Positions 54,047-63,741 of a DNA stretch of 64,000 nt are shown piece by piece (positions within the stretch are counted from its first letter, which is position 1; every line of letters starts with the position of its first letter). The stretch is from Euzebyella marina (GTDB lineage Bacteria > Bacteroidota > Bacteroidia > Flavobacteriales > Flavobacteriaceae): the NCBI RefSeq assembly GCF_014855515.1, contig NZ_JACYFK010000003.1, forward strand, positions 599,302 through 663,301, written 5' to 3'. The notes under the pieces are model-generated. The model saw only the letters and a program-made list of their open reading frames with translations, was not told the origin of the DNA and made no database searches. A program made the translations under genes and the position numbers.

Positions 54047-54823
54047 ATGGTCAAAACAGAGCGTATAATGAATTTAGCAGCATTTAAAGTGTGGTTGGAC
54101 GAAGAAAATGGGAGTGATTATCGAACAATACAGAGCCGAATCTCAAATTGTAGGACTGTCGAAAATCACGAAGGCGATTTAGACGAGCATTATGCTAAAG
54201 ACAATGGGCTTTCTCTGTTGGAAAGATTGAGTTATTCAACGGAAGACCAAAGAAATGACCTCCCGGCAAACCATAAAATTCCAATAAATGGCAATTTAAG
54301 AACCGGGTCAGCAACTCTGAAACAAGCTGTAAAACTATATATGGCTTATAAAAGTTCGAACTTTGAACCTGATGAAAGTTCAAATAAGTCATTTGACTTA
54401 AAGCAATCCCTCGAAGAAGAAATTGACAACATAGAAACCTGGACTAACTTCAGTTACGAAAAGGACTTGAAAAACTCCATGGTTTCCCAAATAAATGAGC
54501 TGTTTCCCGACTACAAGATATTTGGGGAAAATAATCAAGGAGTTGAATATCTTATTGGTGGAAAAAGAATTGACATACTTCTGGAGAAGCTAAATGGGGA
54601 GCTATTAGTAATTGAGCTAAAATCTGGAATTGCTAACTACAAAGTTTTCGGACAAATATCAATGTACATTGGATTACTAATGGACAAATTTCCCGACCGA
54701 AAAATCCAGGGAATGATAATTGCCGGCGAGATGGATGTCACTTTGAAAAATGCAATTCGAACATCAGATAAAATTGAACTGAAAACATACAAGATGAAAC
54801 TTGAATTAAATAGCGAGAAATAG
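54047..54823 (+). CDS. PD-(D/E)XK nuclease-like protein
   Basis: The 258-residue protein has a C-terminal domain with LIGGKRIDILLEKLNGELLV and IELKSG, then VFGQISMYIGLL. The Asp and Glu-X-Lys spacing matches NucS/DUF91-type restriction-endonuclease-like folds. The N-terminal 110 residues look like a helical DNA- or protein-binding part. It is probably a nuclease, perhaps anti-phage. ATG 54068 is an alternative start. Confidence 0.7.
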   Translation: MVKTERIMNLAAFKVWLDEENGSDYRTIQSRISNCRTVENHEGDLDEHYAKDNGLSLLERLSYSTEDQRNDLPANHKIPINGNLRTGSATLKQAVKLYMAYKSSNFEPDESSNKSFDLKQSLEEEIDNIETWTNFSYEKDLKNSMVSQINELFPDYKIFGENNQGVEYLIGGKRIDILLEKLNGELLVIELKSGIANYKVFGQISMYIGLLMDKFPDRKIQGMIIAGEMDVTLKNAIRTSDKIELKTYKMKLELNSEK

Positions 54824-54926
54824 AGTATAACATTTTATAGCCGATGATGAAGTCTTCATATCCTTTTCATTTAAATTAAGGCAACAAACTCATTTGTCAA
54901 TTAAGTAAACCGCAAAGTTACAGCCA

Positions 54927-55460
54927 ATGAAATCAACCAAAATAATTGCCATTCTAATACTAGCTTTTTCATCTTGCTCTGATCAAAATACCGAGATAAA
55001 TGAATTACAGGAACAGGAGAAAGAAATAGACGAACTTATTATCGGAACGTGGCATGTTTATAACATTTCAGTATTAGATAAAAACAGGAAAGAGTTAGAG
55101 CTACCAGGCTACTTATCTATTGAATGTGATGCAATAACGAAATATAAATTTCTACGAAACGGAGAGTTCATAATGGAAGACCTAACAACATGGCATGAAA
55201 AGTATAACCAAGAAAATCAAATTATTGGAGGCACATGTGACAAGGATGATGAAGGAGGAGGGTTTGATAGCGGTAACTGGTATATTGACTTTGACGAAAA
55301 TGGAGAAAAAATTTTAGATATAAATTGGGTCTACAAAAGTTTGGCAGAAGATGGTACCTTGTGGCAACCTGAATTTTTGTCTCAGGATACTTTTTTAATC
55401 TCTGATTTTGATACAGACGATGAAAAGTATTATTTGACGTATTATGAACGTATACCGTAG
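54927..55460 (+). CDS. Lipocalin-like lipoprotein
   Basis: The 177-residue protein has a lipoprotein signal (ILAFSSCSD), then a domain with LIIGTWHVYNISVLD and YKFLRNGEFIMED. This is the usual opening of small flavobacterial lipocalin-like proteins. It would be anchored in the envelope and may bind a small ligand. An insert, CDKDDEGGGFDSG, could bind metal. It ends 89 bp before a terminator. Confidence 0.72.
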   Translation: MKSTKIIAILILAFSSCSDQNTEINELQEQEKEIDELIIGTWHVYNISVLDKNRKELELPGYLSIECDAITKYKFLRNGEFIMEDLTTWHEKYNQENQIIGGTCDKDDEGGGFDSGNWYIDFDENGEKILDINWVYKSLAEDGTLWQPEFLSQDTFLISDFDTDDEKYYLTYYERIP

Positions 55461-55549
55461 CTTAGCTTAAATTTCATATTTTATTTTTCTTAGATTTCAA
55501 TAATTTCATTGAGATATCAAAGGACCATTGCAAAAATTTAAATAGAGTT

Positions 55550-55586
55550 GAAGGCTTCCCTGTTTTTGTGGCCTTCCCTTTTTTTA
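55550..55586 (+). terminator. Terminator after the lipocalin-like gene
   Basis: GAAGGC (55550-55555) pairs with GCCTTC (55571-55576) and is followed by CCTTTTTTT. Confidence 0.7.
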
Positions 55587-55634
55587 CAAGTGATAATTAA
55601 TAGATTGTAACTTAGGATAAAGTTCAAATAAAAA

Positions 55635-56069
55635 ATGGAGAGGATTGAGAAAAGAGCTGTTGAGAAAGGAAGGTCTCAAAAACCTATAAGTTCACACGAT
55701 TGCGAACATTCTAAATACGGTATTCTGGAAGAAACGTTTTCAGGTAAAAAAACCGGTAAGTATCTCTGTTCTAACTGCTACCAGTATTATGATGATAAAT
55801 ACTATGCTGTTGTGCAAATGGAATGCAAAAAACCGATGGTTCTAGTTTTCAAATGCAATAAGTTTGATTTAATACTGGAGAAATTGAGTCAAGCAATAGA
55901 GCGTAAAGTAGGCAGTACTGTTATAAATATATCTCTCAATCCAAAAGAATTCAAGGAAGATTGGGAGTGGTCAGGTTTTCATTTTAAAGCCACCACATTG
56001 GTTGGAGGGGAAAAAGAGGAAGGATACAATATGTTCATTTCAAGAATTGATTCTCCCATTATAGAGTAG
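55635..56069 (+). CDS. Hypothetical protein with a possible zinc ribbon
   Basis: The 144-residue protein contains DCEHSKYG and LCSNCYQYY, a Cys-X-His plus Cys-X2-Cys arrangement that could bind zinc. A beta-rich C-terminal part follows (VVQMECKKPMVLVFKC, WSGFHFKATTLVGG). I do not recognise the family. It stands alone on the plus strand after a terminator. Confidence 0.5.
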   Translation: MERIEKRAVEKGRSQKPISSHDCEHSKYGILEETFSGKKTGKYLCSNCYQYYDDKYYAVVQMECKKPMVLVFKCNKFDLILEKLSQAIERKVGSTVINISLNPKEFKEDWEWSGFHFKATTLVGGEKEEGYNMFISRIDSPIIE

Positions 56070-56123
56070 AGGGCCATAATAATATTGATAAACAATGGGC
56101 GATAAAATTACCTCATTTGACAA

Positions 56124-56600
56124 TTGTATGAGAGCGCTGTGAGCCCTAACGGGATTATTTCATCAATAATTTCAGGCCATCTAATGGTAGAATTTTTATT
56201 GGTTAGAATAGTTGAAATAAAGAGTCCTAAATTATTAAAATTCGCTGAGGAACTAAATCATTTTAAGCTTATAAAATTGGTTAAGAGTATGAATTTGATT
56301 TCAGATGTGCAAGCCGACGTTCTTTAAAGGATTAACAAGCTCAGGAATAAATTTGCTCACAACCTTGCTTTTGAACCGACAGTTGCGGAATTAAAACATT
56401 TATTCATTTTGGCCAAGCAGAATTTCAACGATATGACAGATGGGCTTATACAAGGAATTGGAGAATTGGATTTCGTAAACTCACTTCATGTATGTGAGGA
56501 CTATATCTTTTCAAATTTATTCATTCAAATATCATACGACTTACATGATATTTATCAAGATCAAGGAGGCGATATGGAAGAGTTTTTAAAGTATAAATAA
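56124..56600 (+). pseudogene. HEPN-like protein gene interrupted by an in-frame stop
   Basis: One frame runs through 56124-56600 with a single TAA at 56325-56327. After it, RINKLRNKFAHNLAFEP continues, carrying the RxxxxH motif of HEPN ribonucleases. Upstream is a helical region (SGHLMVEFLLVRIVEI) normal for the family. Only one stop interrupts the reading frame, so the damage looks recent, or the stop may be a sequencing error. Downstream small genes follow by 3 nt. As written only a short inactive fragment would be made. Confidence 0.7.
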
Positions 56601-56603
56601 ACG

Positions 56604-56837
56604 ATGGCAGAATTGACAATTAAAGGGAATTTCGTTCCGAATCAAAGACCAGAAAGAGTTCAGGATTTTTTAATAATGGCTGAGGAAAGTCAGGAATTTA
56701 TAGCTGCCCCAGGCAAACTTACATGCACTTATGTCCCCTCTCTTAGACAACACCAAATAGATGAGAACACAACAGGAATATCAGAACAACGTTTACGTCA
56801 AATTTTTGACAATGATGAGCTTAATTTCTTGGTATGA
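56604..56837 (+). CDS. Small hypothetical protein after the HEPN-like gene
   Basis: The 77-residue protein (MAELTIKGNFVPNQRPERVQ at the start, RLRQIFDNDELNFLV at the end) has no recognised family. It begins 3 nt after the HEPN-like gene, so it may be its partner or antitoxin; this is by position only. Confidence 0.45.
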   Translation: MAELTIKGNFVPNQRPERVQDFLIMAEESQEFIAAPGKLTCTYVPSLRQHQIDENTTGISEQRLRQIFDNDELNFLV

Positions 56838-56875
56838 AATTATACTGCAGCTAAAATGAAAAGTCTAAATTAACG

Positions 56876-57127
56876 ATGAATCTAGCCGAGCTATATAATG
56901 AGCTAAAAGCTTTAGAAATTGATGATTCCCAAATTTATTTGCATGGTTTATATGGAAGTAAAGATGATAACGATAAATTGGCTTTATTAATCAAGAAGGG
57001 AAAGCACAGACCTGTTTGGGAAATATATTATAAAGAAAGAGGTCAGATTGGTTCTGTACGTAAATTTTTTGATGAAGATAGTGCCTGTCAATATTACCTA
57101 AAAGAGCAAAGTTCAAATAAACGATAG
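56876..57127 (+). CDS. Small hypothetical protein
   Basis: The 83-residue protein (IYLHGLYGSKDDNDKLALLI, then KFFDEDSACQYYLKEQ) has no recognised family. It is charged, probably soluble, and in the same run as the small genes on either side. Confidence 0.45.
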   Translation: MNLAELYNELKALEIDDSQIYLHGLYGSKDDNDKLALLIKKGKHRPVWEIYYKERGQIGSVRKFFDEDSACQYYLKEQSSNKR

Positions 57128-57358
57128 TGGATGGTTTCTTATCCGATTGTGTACAATGTAAAGGAAGGAAAGTTGCGGCCTTCGGTCGGATTTGACCGGA
57201 CGAGACCCAGATGACCGATAATTAGTCGATTTACTTACTGCATTTAGTTTTTTTGTAATTTGGTGAAGATATAAAGCTTTAGTAATTAGTTTATTAAGTA
57301 AGGTCCTACATCTATAGAGGTTATAAATGAACAGGTAGATACCAGAGTACCAACGACC

Positions 57359-57592
57359 ATGGAAAATAAACTAAAAAAGAAACTTCACGAGGCCATAGAA
57401 GAAACGCTCAAAATATCGAATAGGCCGCTGCGTCCGAGTGAAATATCCGACATGATCAATACTCTCTCACTTTACGAACGAATCGACGGACATGCAGTCA
57501 CAAGTGGCCAAATTTTGGCCAGGGTCAACAATTATTCAAGACTGTTCGATGTCAATGACAATCAGATTTACCTGAAGCATTGGGAAAAGTGA
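57359..57592 (+). CDS. HARE-HTH-like small protein
   Basis: The 77-residue protein reads LKISNRPLRPSEISDMINTL and AVTSGQILARVNNYSRLFDV. This fits the compact winged-helix HARE-HTH domain, which in bacteria is often part of restriction systems. Here it stands as a single domain, 14 nt before the next gene. Confidence 0.6.
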   Translation: MENKLKKKLHEAIEETLKISNRPLRPSEISDMINTLSLYERIDGHAVTSGQILARVNNYSRLFDVNDNQIYLKHWEK

Positions 57593-57606
57593 TCTATTAA
57601 AGAACA

Positions 57607-57915
57607 ATGAGCAGTTTCGATTCACAAATTCGAAGGAACCTGATGGGCAAGCGCCTTGAGAAAGAAGGAAGAATATTGGAGGCCAAAGCTCTATATGAAG
57701 GTAACATTTCCGAAGGTTTTGAAGGTAGCTTTCCGTATAGAAGACTAGCCATCCTGTACAGGAAAGGCAAATTCATTGATGAAGAGATCAGGGTCCTAGA
57801 TAAAGCTGTGTCAGTCTTTCATAACCTCGCAGGTAGCGGAAGAGAGGACGTTCAACCGAAGCTAAATGATTTCAGGGAACGTCTTGAAAAAGCAAAATCG
57901 CTTAAGTCTAGATAA
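57607..57915 (+). CDS. Small TPR-like protein
   Basis: The 102-residue protein has two helical-hairpin repeats with TPR-like spacing (EKEGRILEAKALYEGNI and YRRLAILYRKGKFIDEEI). It is probably a protein-interaction module. It follows the HARE-HTH gene by 14 nt and may form a unit with it. Confidence 0.55.
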   Translation: MSSFDSQIRRNLMGKRLEKEGRILEAKALYEGNISEGFEGSFPYRRLAILYRKGKFIDEEIRVLDKAVSVFHNLAGSGREDVQPKLNDFRERLEKAKSLKSR

Positions 57916-58426
57916 ACGATGAAATCCCTCGCTTAATTTTAATCGGGTAATGTGGAACTTATTTATGGTATCATCTGATTACGGTAAAACAAAAATTTAA
58001 CAGTTATCCATTCACTATCCGAAATTATCGAATTGATAAAATGAGTTTCGATTTAAAATATTGAAAATCAGTTTTTTTGATGTTTAATATCCAATACTAA
58101 GACTTATCCGGCAAAATTTTTAATTGTGGGAATTATCGTAAAATGATTTTTCTTACAATTAAAGTGTAAGGATTGCAATAACAAAGGTTCTCTGCCGTTT
58201 TTATCAGACACGTTTGTAGCAAGGTATTAATCGCTTGCAACTAAGGTGAGTAGACTAGCGGAATGTAGGTAATCTTTCATTGGTTCCACGCTTTAACTCC
58301 GCATTGCGAACACCATTAATTAAGGTTTTCAATGAAGCTATTTAAAAAAGTCCAACAAGTTGGAACAGGATGACCTATGCCAAAATATAAGATTAAATAT
58401 ATGACTGACTCATTACCCAAAAAACC
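57916..58426. other. Intergenic region before the T9SS gene
   Basis: 511 bp with no convincing gene. TCCAACAAGTTGGA (58351-58364) is a short hairpin. No copy of the tRNA-Pro attachment core was found, so the right edge of the island cannot be placed here. Confidence 0.5.
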
Positions 58427-61400
58427 ATGACAAAATTAACCCAATTATTTAGACCTATAGTTCTCTTGCTCTCTCTTGGAACTATTTACGCCCAAAACGA
58501 TATAACCGTTTCCGGCGACAATCAGCCAAATGCGATTGAAGCGACCACCGCGACCATTGTAGCCCCGAATTTGAATATTGAAGCGGGGTCGAATATCACC
58601 GATTTTACAGTTTCCATTACCAACTCATTCACACCATCCGATCAATTGGGTTACAATGGCGGGTTACCAGCCGGTATATCGACTGCTGGTTGGAACAGTA
58701 ACACCAGATCTATTGTATTTAAGGGGACTTTGTCGCCATCGGAATGGCAGGCATTTCTTAGGAATGTTACGATAACATCCGGTCCAATATGTTCCCCGGA
58801 ATCCAGAAAGATTTCATTTGTGGCCGGGGAAACATTCTATAATCCCTTGAACGGGCATTTTTATCGTGTTACTCCAAATCCGTCCAGCTGGACAGATGCC
58901 AAAACCTTGGCCTCTTCTACTTCATACTATGGAAGGGAAGGTTACTTGGTAACGTTGACGGATGCAGCTGAAAATACTTTTGTGACCAGATTGATAGGTC
59001 AAGATTCATGGATGGGAGCGTCAGATGATCATGACCAAATCAATCAAGCTTTAGGTTATAATGAGTTCGCTAATACAAATGCTTCAGAAGGTCAATTTTT
59101 TTGGGTAACAGGACCGGAAAAAGGTACCCAGCTGACCACCGCTAACGCGGGAACAGGGGGCAATGAAATTTCGGGCGTATATCAAAATTGGAGAAGCGGT
59201 GAACCGAATGATTATAATAATGGGAACCCTGGGGAGTCTTTTGGTCATGTTTATTCAAGTGCAGGAGATTGGAACGATTTTCCCAACACCTCTTCGATTT
59301 TTGGTATCATGGAATTTGGTGATATGCCCTATGATCAAACCAGTGCCACACCATTTTTCACGAAAAATATCAACATAAATGGTGCTCCAGGAGGTACGAT
59401 TACCGGTGGAGAGGTTTCCGTTTGTTATGGTTCCAATTCAACCACGCTTACCCTTATTGGACTTAATGGTACAGTAGTGCGTTGGGAAAGCTCCGACAAT
59501 AACTTTATCGATACCCCAATGATCATCAACAACACTTCCACCTCATTGGTAGTTAACAATATTTCCCGAACCACTTACTATAGGGCAATTGTTAATACAA
59601 ATGCCCCAACTAACTGTAACAACTTAACCACCTCAAGTACACCTATAAACGTGTCGGAAGCTGAGGCTGGAAATGTATTCGCCCAAAACACCACGATTTG
59701 TGCCGGCTCAAATGTTGAACTCTTTGTTTCAGGTCAGCAGGGTGAAGTCCAAAAGTGGCAACGTTCCAGCGATAATACAAACTGGACTGATATTGCCCAT
59801 ACACAAACTACACTTGATGAAGTCATTGCTGGTACAGGAACTTATTTTTACAGGGTTGTTACCGAAATAGACAACTGTGGTTTTACGGATATTTCCCCAT
59901 CAAAGGAAATTACCGTAGTATCCGGTACGGCTCCCGAAGGAGGAGAGGTTAGTTCAGCGGTGCACGGTTCCACCACCAATAGCGGTACGTTGACGTTGAC
60001 AGGTTACACAGGGACCATTACCAAATGGCAGCGTTCGACCGATGAGGGCATTATTTGGTCAGATATCTCGAATACCTCAAACACCTATAGTTACAGTAAC
60101 GTAGCAAATATTACAATGTATAGAGCAGTACTGACCAATGGCAGTTGCGGTATAGCCTATAGTGATTCGGGATCTGTAACTATTGCCCCAACCAATAATC
60201 CCCCAACGGTGACGTCCACCTCAATCACATCAGCAACAGCGGAATCACTTTATTACTACGACATCAAGGCTTCAGATGCTGATAACGATGTAATTACTTG
60301 GATGGCAAACAACGTCCCTACTTGGTTGACCTTTACCAGTGGCACGTTGCAAACCAGTTTCGTAGGTACTGGTGCAACGCCAAGCAATATGGGGGATGGT
60401 GTAAATCAATCGCCAGATGGTACCAGTGCCTCCGCCACAGTCATTCGAACAGGTACTGCCGCCTATGGTGATAATAAATTGTTTTTCACAGATACCGAAG
60501 AGTATGGGATTCGCTATGTTGATGAGAGCGGAAATGTGCAAACTTGGTATCAGGGTGATGGGACTTATACAAATCTAAATCCATTAGGAATCGCCTATGA
60601 TGTGGTCAATAATGCAGTGTATGTTGGAGACTACGCCAAATCGGACATCGTTAAAATTGATAACATGGGTACTCGAACCCTTCTGTCAGATTTACCGGAA
60701 CCGTTCATCCTTAGATTGCTAGTGAATTCTAGCGGTTCAAAACTTTATGCGTCGGCACGGGGAGGAATATATGAAATTGACCTTGCCAACAATAACCCCG
60801 CTACGAATTGGACAAGAGTCGTCGGCACAGGAACAATGGGTTATAGCGACACAGGGACTGCGTCAACCTCACAAGTTTCTCAACCGCACGGAATGGCGTT
60901 TGATAATGCTGGGCGTCTGGTCTTTACCGACCGATTCAATGACATCATCAGGAGGGTTAATTTATCGACGGACACCATTGAAACCATAGCTGGTACACAA
61001 GGTGCCGGATCGGAAGCTGGTGATGGCGGACCTGCAGTCAATGCGACTTTTGCCGACCCATCGGGATTAGCCATTAATGAACATGACGAAATTTTCATTT
61101 CCGAGAGATTAAGCAAAAGGATAAGAAAAATCGATATCAACGGTAATATTAATACATTTTTTACAGTTTCTTCCGGCGGTTTTGCCGATGACCTCGTAAT
61201 ATCAGATACGGGTGAGTTATATTTATTGACAACCGCACTTATTGCTCAGGTAGCAACTAAGGCTGAATTAAGCGGTACGCCAACCAACGCTGATGCAGGG
61301 GTCCATGATGTAGAACTTACCCTCAGTGATGGAAAGGTCAATGTACCTTATAATTTCCAAATCACGGTTCAAGCGATTAACATTGCTCCTACCGATATAG

Positions 61401-63721
61401 CTCTAAATAATAATAGCATCAATCAAAGTGCAACGGGTTTGGACTCCACGGTTGGTACATTATCCACCATCGATGCAGATTCTGGCGATTCTCACACCTA
61501 CTCACTCATAGCGGGCACAGGTGATACCGACAATGCGAGTTTTAATATCAATGGTACTACCCTAAGAACCAATAGTACTTTAGCGGCGGGCAACTACAAC
61601 ATCAGAATCAACACCAATGATGGTACGGATGACTTTACCAAGGAATTTACCGTTTCGGTTAATGATGATATTGCACCTGAAGGCTACACAGTGTCTATCG
61701 ATCAAGACCCGGTAGTGAGTTCAAATCAATCTTCTATCAGTTTTACCTTTGCCAGTGCCGAAGTAGGAGCCACCTATAATTATACATTTAGTAGCGATGG
61801 CGGGGGAACTGATGTAACAGGCTCAGGCACAATAACAACTTCGACCGATAAGATTTCTAATATCGACCTAGGCGCTCTTGGCGATGGTACTATTAGTCTT
61901 TCGGTTACTTTGACCGATGCGAACAACAACGTAGGTACAGCTGCCACTGATTTGGCGGAAAAAGACACCATTGCTCCCGTAGGATATACCGTAAGCATTG
62001 ATCAAGCCTCGATAAATCCATCCAACGAAACTTCGGTCTCTTTTACTTTGGCAAGTGCTGAGTTGGGCTCTACCTATAATTATACCTTCAGTAGTGACGG
62101 TGGCGTTAGCGATATTACCGGCGCGGGTACTATCTCATCAACAGAGGAACAAATTTCAGGAATTGACCTTAGCGGACTTAATGACGGCACTATTACATTG
62201 ACGGTCGCTTTGACCGACGACAAGGGCAATGCCGGCATAGCTACCACAGATACGGTTCATAAAGATACAACCGCACCGGTAGGTTACACTGTAGCTTTCG
62301 ATCAGGCTTCTTTGGACGTATCCAACGAATCATCTGCCTCTTTTACATTTACAGGTGCAGAAATTGGCGCCAATTACCAATATTCTTTTAGTAGTGAAGG
62401 TGGGGGAACCAATGTTACGGGTACGGGTACAATTACGTCTTCAACCGATCAGATTTCAGATATCGATTTAAGTGTTCTTGGCGATGGTATGGTTACCCTA
62501 ACAGTTTCTTTAACTGATAACGATGGCAACACGGGAATCAATGCTAATCATGTTGTAAATAAGGATACCGACACGGACGATGATGGGGTCAGGGATGATT
62601 CGGATAACTGCCCTGATTCAGCTAATACAGACCAGTCGGACACTGATAATGACGGGGAAGGAAATGTATGTGATATAGATGATGATAATGATGGAACACC
62701 GGATTCAGAGGACGCTTTCCCATTGGACAAAAACGAAGATACCGATACGGACGGTGATGGAACCGGGGACAATGAGGACACCGATGACGATGGGGATGGA
62801 ACCCCGGATACGGAAGATGACTTTCCTTTGGACGGGAATGAAGATACCGACACCGATGGTGATGGTACAGGTGACAACACCGATACCGATGACGACGGGG
62901 ATGGAACCCCGGATACGGAGGACGATTTTCCCTTGGACGGGAATGAGGATACCGACACCGATGGGGACGGTACTGGAGATAATTCCGATGAGGATGATGA
63001 CAACGATGGGTATCCCGACGATGTAGACGACCTGCCCCATAACCCAAATGAGTATTCCGATATTGATGGCGATGGCATTGGTGACAATGAGGATACCGAC
63101 GATGACAACGACGGTGAAGAGGATGTCGATACCGATGGTGATGGTCTTGGGGACAATGTGGACGAGGATGACGATAATGATGGAGTGGTGGACGGCTCGG
63201 ACGATTTTCCACTGGACGAAACAGAGCAAAAAGATACCGACAGTGATGGTACCGGTGACAATGCCGATACCGATGACGATGGAGATGGGTATACTGACCA
63301 ACAGGAAAACGAGTCGGGAACGGATAGTACCGACCCGATAGACACCCCGGCCGATAATGACAATGACGGTATTCCCGACAATAGGGACGACGACGATGAC
63401 AATGACGGGGTTCCTGACAGTGAGGATTATTTCCCACAGGATAATGAACCGGTACTGGTTCCGGCGGAGGCCTTCACGCCCAATAACGATGGTCTTAACG
63501 ATTCATGGATGGTGCCCGGCATCGAAAACTATCCCAACAATGTCGTAAGGATCTACAACCGTTACGGTCATGAAGTATTTGCCCAAAATAGCTATCGAAA
63601 CGATTGGCAGGGTTTCTTTAAGAATAAGAACGAGAAACTGCCCTCCGGATCTTATCTCTACATAATCGACCTCGGCAATGGTGAAGCTCCGTTGAGAGGT
63701 TGGATATTCATCAACTATTAA
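58427..63721 (+). CDS. Giant T9SS-secreted modular protein with type B sorting domain
   Basis: The 1764-residue protein has a signal peptide (1-22, to TIYAQ). A C-type-lectin-like domain follows near 140-295, with the Ca2+/sugar motifs SGEPND and DWNDF. Next come Ig-like and cadherin-like regions, an NHL-type beta-propeller part (about 680-950), three 100-residue tandem repeats, and an Asp-rich thrombospondin type 3 Ca2+-binding region. The C-terminus is a gliding-motility-associated T9SS type B sorting domain (about 1680-1764, from AEAFTPNNDGLNDSW). It is likely exported across the outer membrane and kept on the surface for adhesion or polysaccharide binding. Confidence 0.88.
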   Translation: MTKLTQLFRPIVLLLSLGTIYAQNDITVSGDNQPNAIEATTATIVAPNLNIEAGSNITDFTVSITNSFTPSDQLGYNGGLPAGISTAGWNSNTRSIVFKGTLSPSEWQAFLRNVTITSGPICSPESRKISFVAGETFYNPLNGHFYRVTPNPSSWTDAKTLASSTSYYGREGYLVTLTDAAENTFVTRLIGQDSWMGASDDHDQINQALGYNEFANTNASEGQFFWVTGPEKGTQLTTANAGTGGNEISGVYQNWRSGEPNDYNNGNPGESFGHVYSSAGDWNDFPNTSSIFGIMEFGDMPYDQTSATPFFTKNININGAPGGTITGGEVSVCYGSNSTTLTLIGLNGTVVRWESSDNNFIDTPMIINNTSTSLVVNNISRTTYYRAIVNTNAPTNCNNLTTSSTPINVSEAEAGNVFAQNTTICAGSNVELFVSGQQGEVQKWQRSSDNTNWTDIAHTQTTLDEVIAGTGTYFYRVVTEIDNCGFTDISPSKEITVVSGTAPEGGEVSSAVHGSTTNSGTLTLTGYTGTITKWQRSTDEGIIWSDISNTSNTYSYSNVANITMYRAVLTNGSCGIAYSDSGSVTIAPTNNPPTVTSTSITSATAESLYYYDIKASDADNDVITWMANNVPTWLTFTSGTLQTSFVGTGATPSNMGDGVNQSPDGTSASATVIRTGTAAYGDNKLFFTDTEEYGIRYVDESGNVQTWYQGDGTYTNLNPLGIAYDVVNNAVYVGDYAKSDIVKIDNMGTRTLLSDLPEPFILRLLVNSSGSKLYASARGGIYEIDLANNNPATNWTRVVGTGTMGYSDTGTASTSQVSQPHGMAFDNAGRLVFTDRFNDIIRRVNLSTDTIETIAGTQGAGSEAGDGGPAVNATFADPSGLAINEHDEIFISERLSKRIRKIDINGNINTFFTVSSGGFADDLVISDTGELYLLTTALIAQVATKAELSGTPTNADAGVHDVELTLSDGKVNVPYNFQITVQAINIAPTDIALNNNSINQSATGLDSTVGTLSTIDADSGDSHTYSLIAGTGDTDNASFNINGTTLRTNSTLAAGNYNIRINTNDGTDDFTKEFTVSVNDDIAPEGYTVSIDQDPVVSSNQSSISFTFASAEVGATYNYTFSSDGGGTDVTGSGTITTSTDKISNIDLGALGDGTISLSVTLTDANNNVGTAATDLAEKDTIAPVGYTVSIDQASINPSNETSVSFTLASAELGSTYNYTFSSDGGVSDITGAGTISSTEEQISGIDLSGLNDGTITLTVALTDDKGNAGIATTDTVHKDTTAPVGYTVAFDQASLDVSNESSASFTFTGAEIGANYQYSFSSEGGGTNVTGTGTITSSTDQISDIDLSVLGDGMVTLTVSLTDNDGNTGINANHVVNKDTDTDDDGVRDDSDNCPDSANTDQSDTDNDGEGNVCDIDDDNDGTPDSEDAFPLDKNEDTDTDGDGTGDNEDTDDDGDGTPDTEDDFPLDGNEDTDTDGDGTGDNTDTDDDGDGTPDTEDDFPLDGNEDTDTDGDGTGDNSDEDDDNDGYPDDVDDLPHNPNEYSDIDGDGIGDNEDTDDDNDGEEDVDTDGDGLGDNVDEDDDNDGVVDGSDDFPLDETEQKDTDSDGTGDNADTDDDGDGYTDQQENESGTDSTDPIDTPADNDNDGIPDNRDDDDDNDGVPDSEDYFPQDNEPVLVPAEAFTPNNDGLNDSWMVPGIENYPNNVVRIYNRYGHEVFAQNSYRNDWQGFFKNKNEKLPSGSYLYIIDLGNGEAPLRGWIFINY
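61673..62572 (+). repeat. Three tandem 300-bp (100-residue) repeats
   Basis: Units begin at 61673, 61973 and 62273, each opening with A-P-x-G-Y-T-V and containing a shared SFTF or SFTL segment. The spacing is exactly 300 bp. They encode Ig-like domains of the T9SS protein and probably spread by duplication. Confidence 0.85.
62573..63440 (+). repeat. Asp-rich thrombospondin type 3-like repeat region
   Basis: Short units such as DTDGDGTGDN and DDDGDGTPDTEDDFPLDGNE repeat. One block recurs at a distance of 105 bp (62792 and 62897), that is 35 residues. They would bind Ca2+ and stiffen the stalk before the sorting domain. Confidence 0.85.
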
Positions 63722-63741
63722 CCTAATCAAGCCAAAAAAAA

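Noticed and set aside
37325..58426. A third copy of the tRNA-Pro attachment core marking the end of element 2
   Set aside because: Sequences such as TTCATCCCTG near 37605 and AGCCATCCC near 52737 match only a few bases. No copy of the 13-mer was found by eye.
62740..63420. Regularly repeated DNA that could suggest a CRISPR array
   Set aside because: The repeats are codon-level thrombospondin type 3 units in an open frame, with no unique spacers.
62548..63440. Long reverse-strand and other-frame ORFs rich in Ser, Arg or His
   Set aside because: They are mirror readings of the Asp-rich repeats of the T9SS gene. The periodic codons keep other frames open; the composition is not protein-like.
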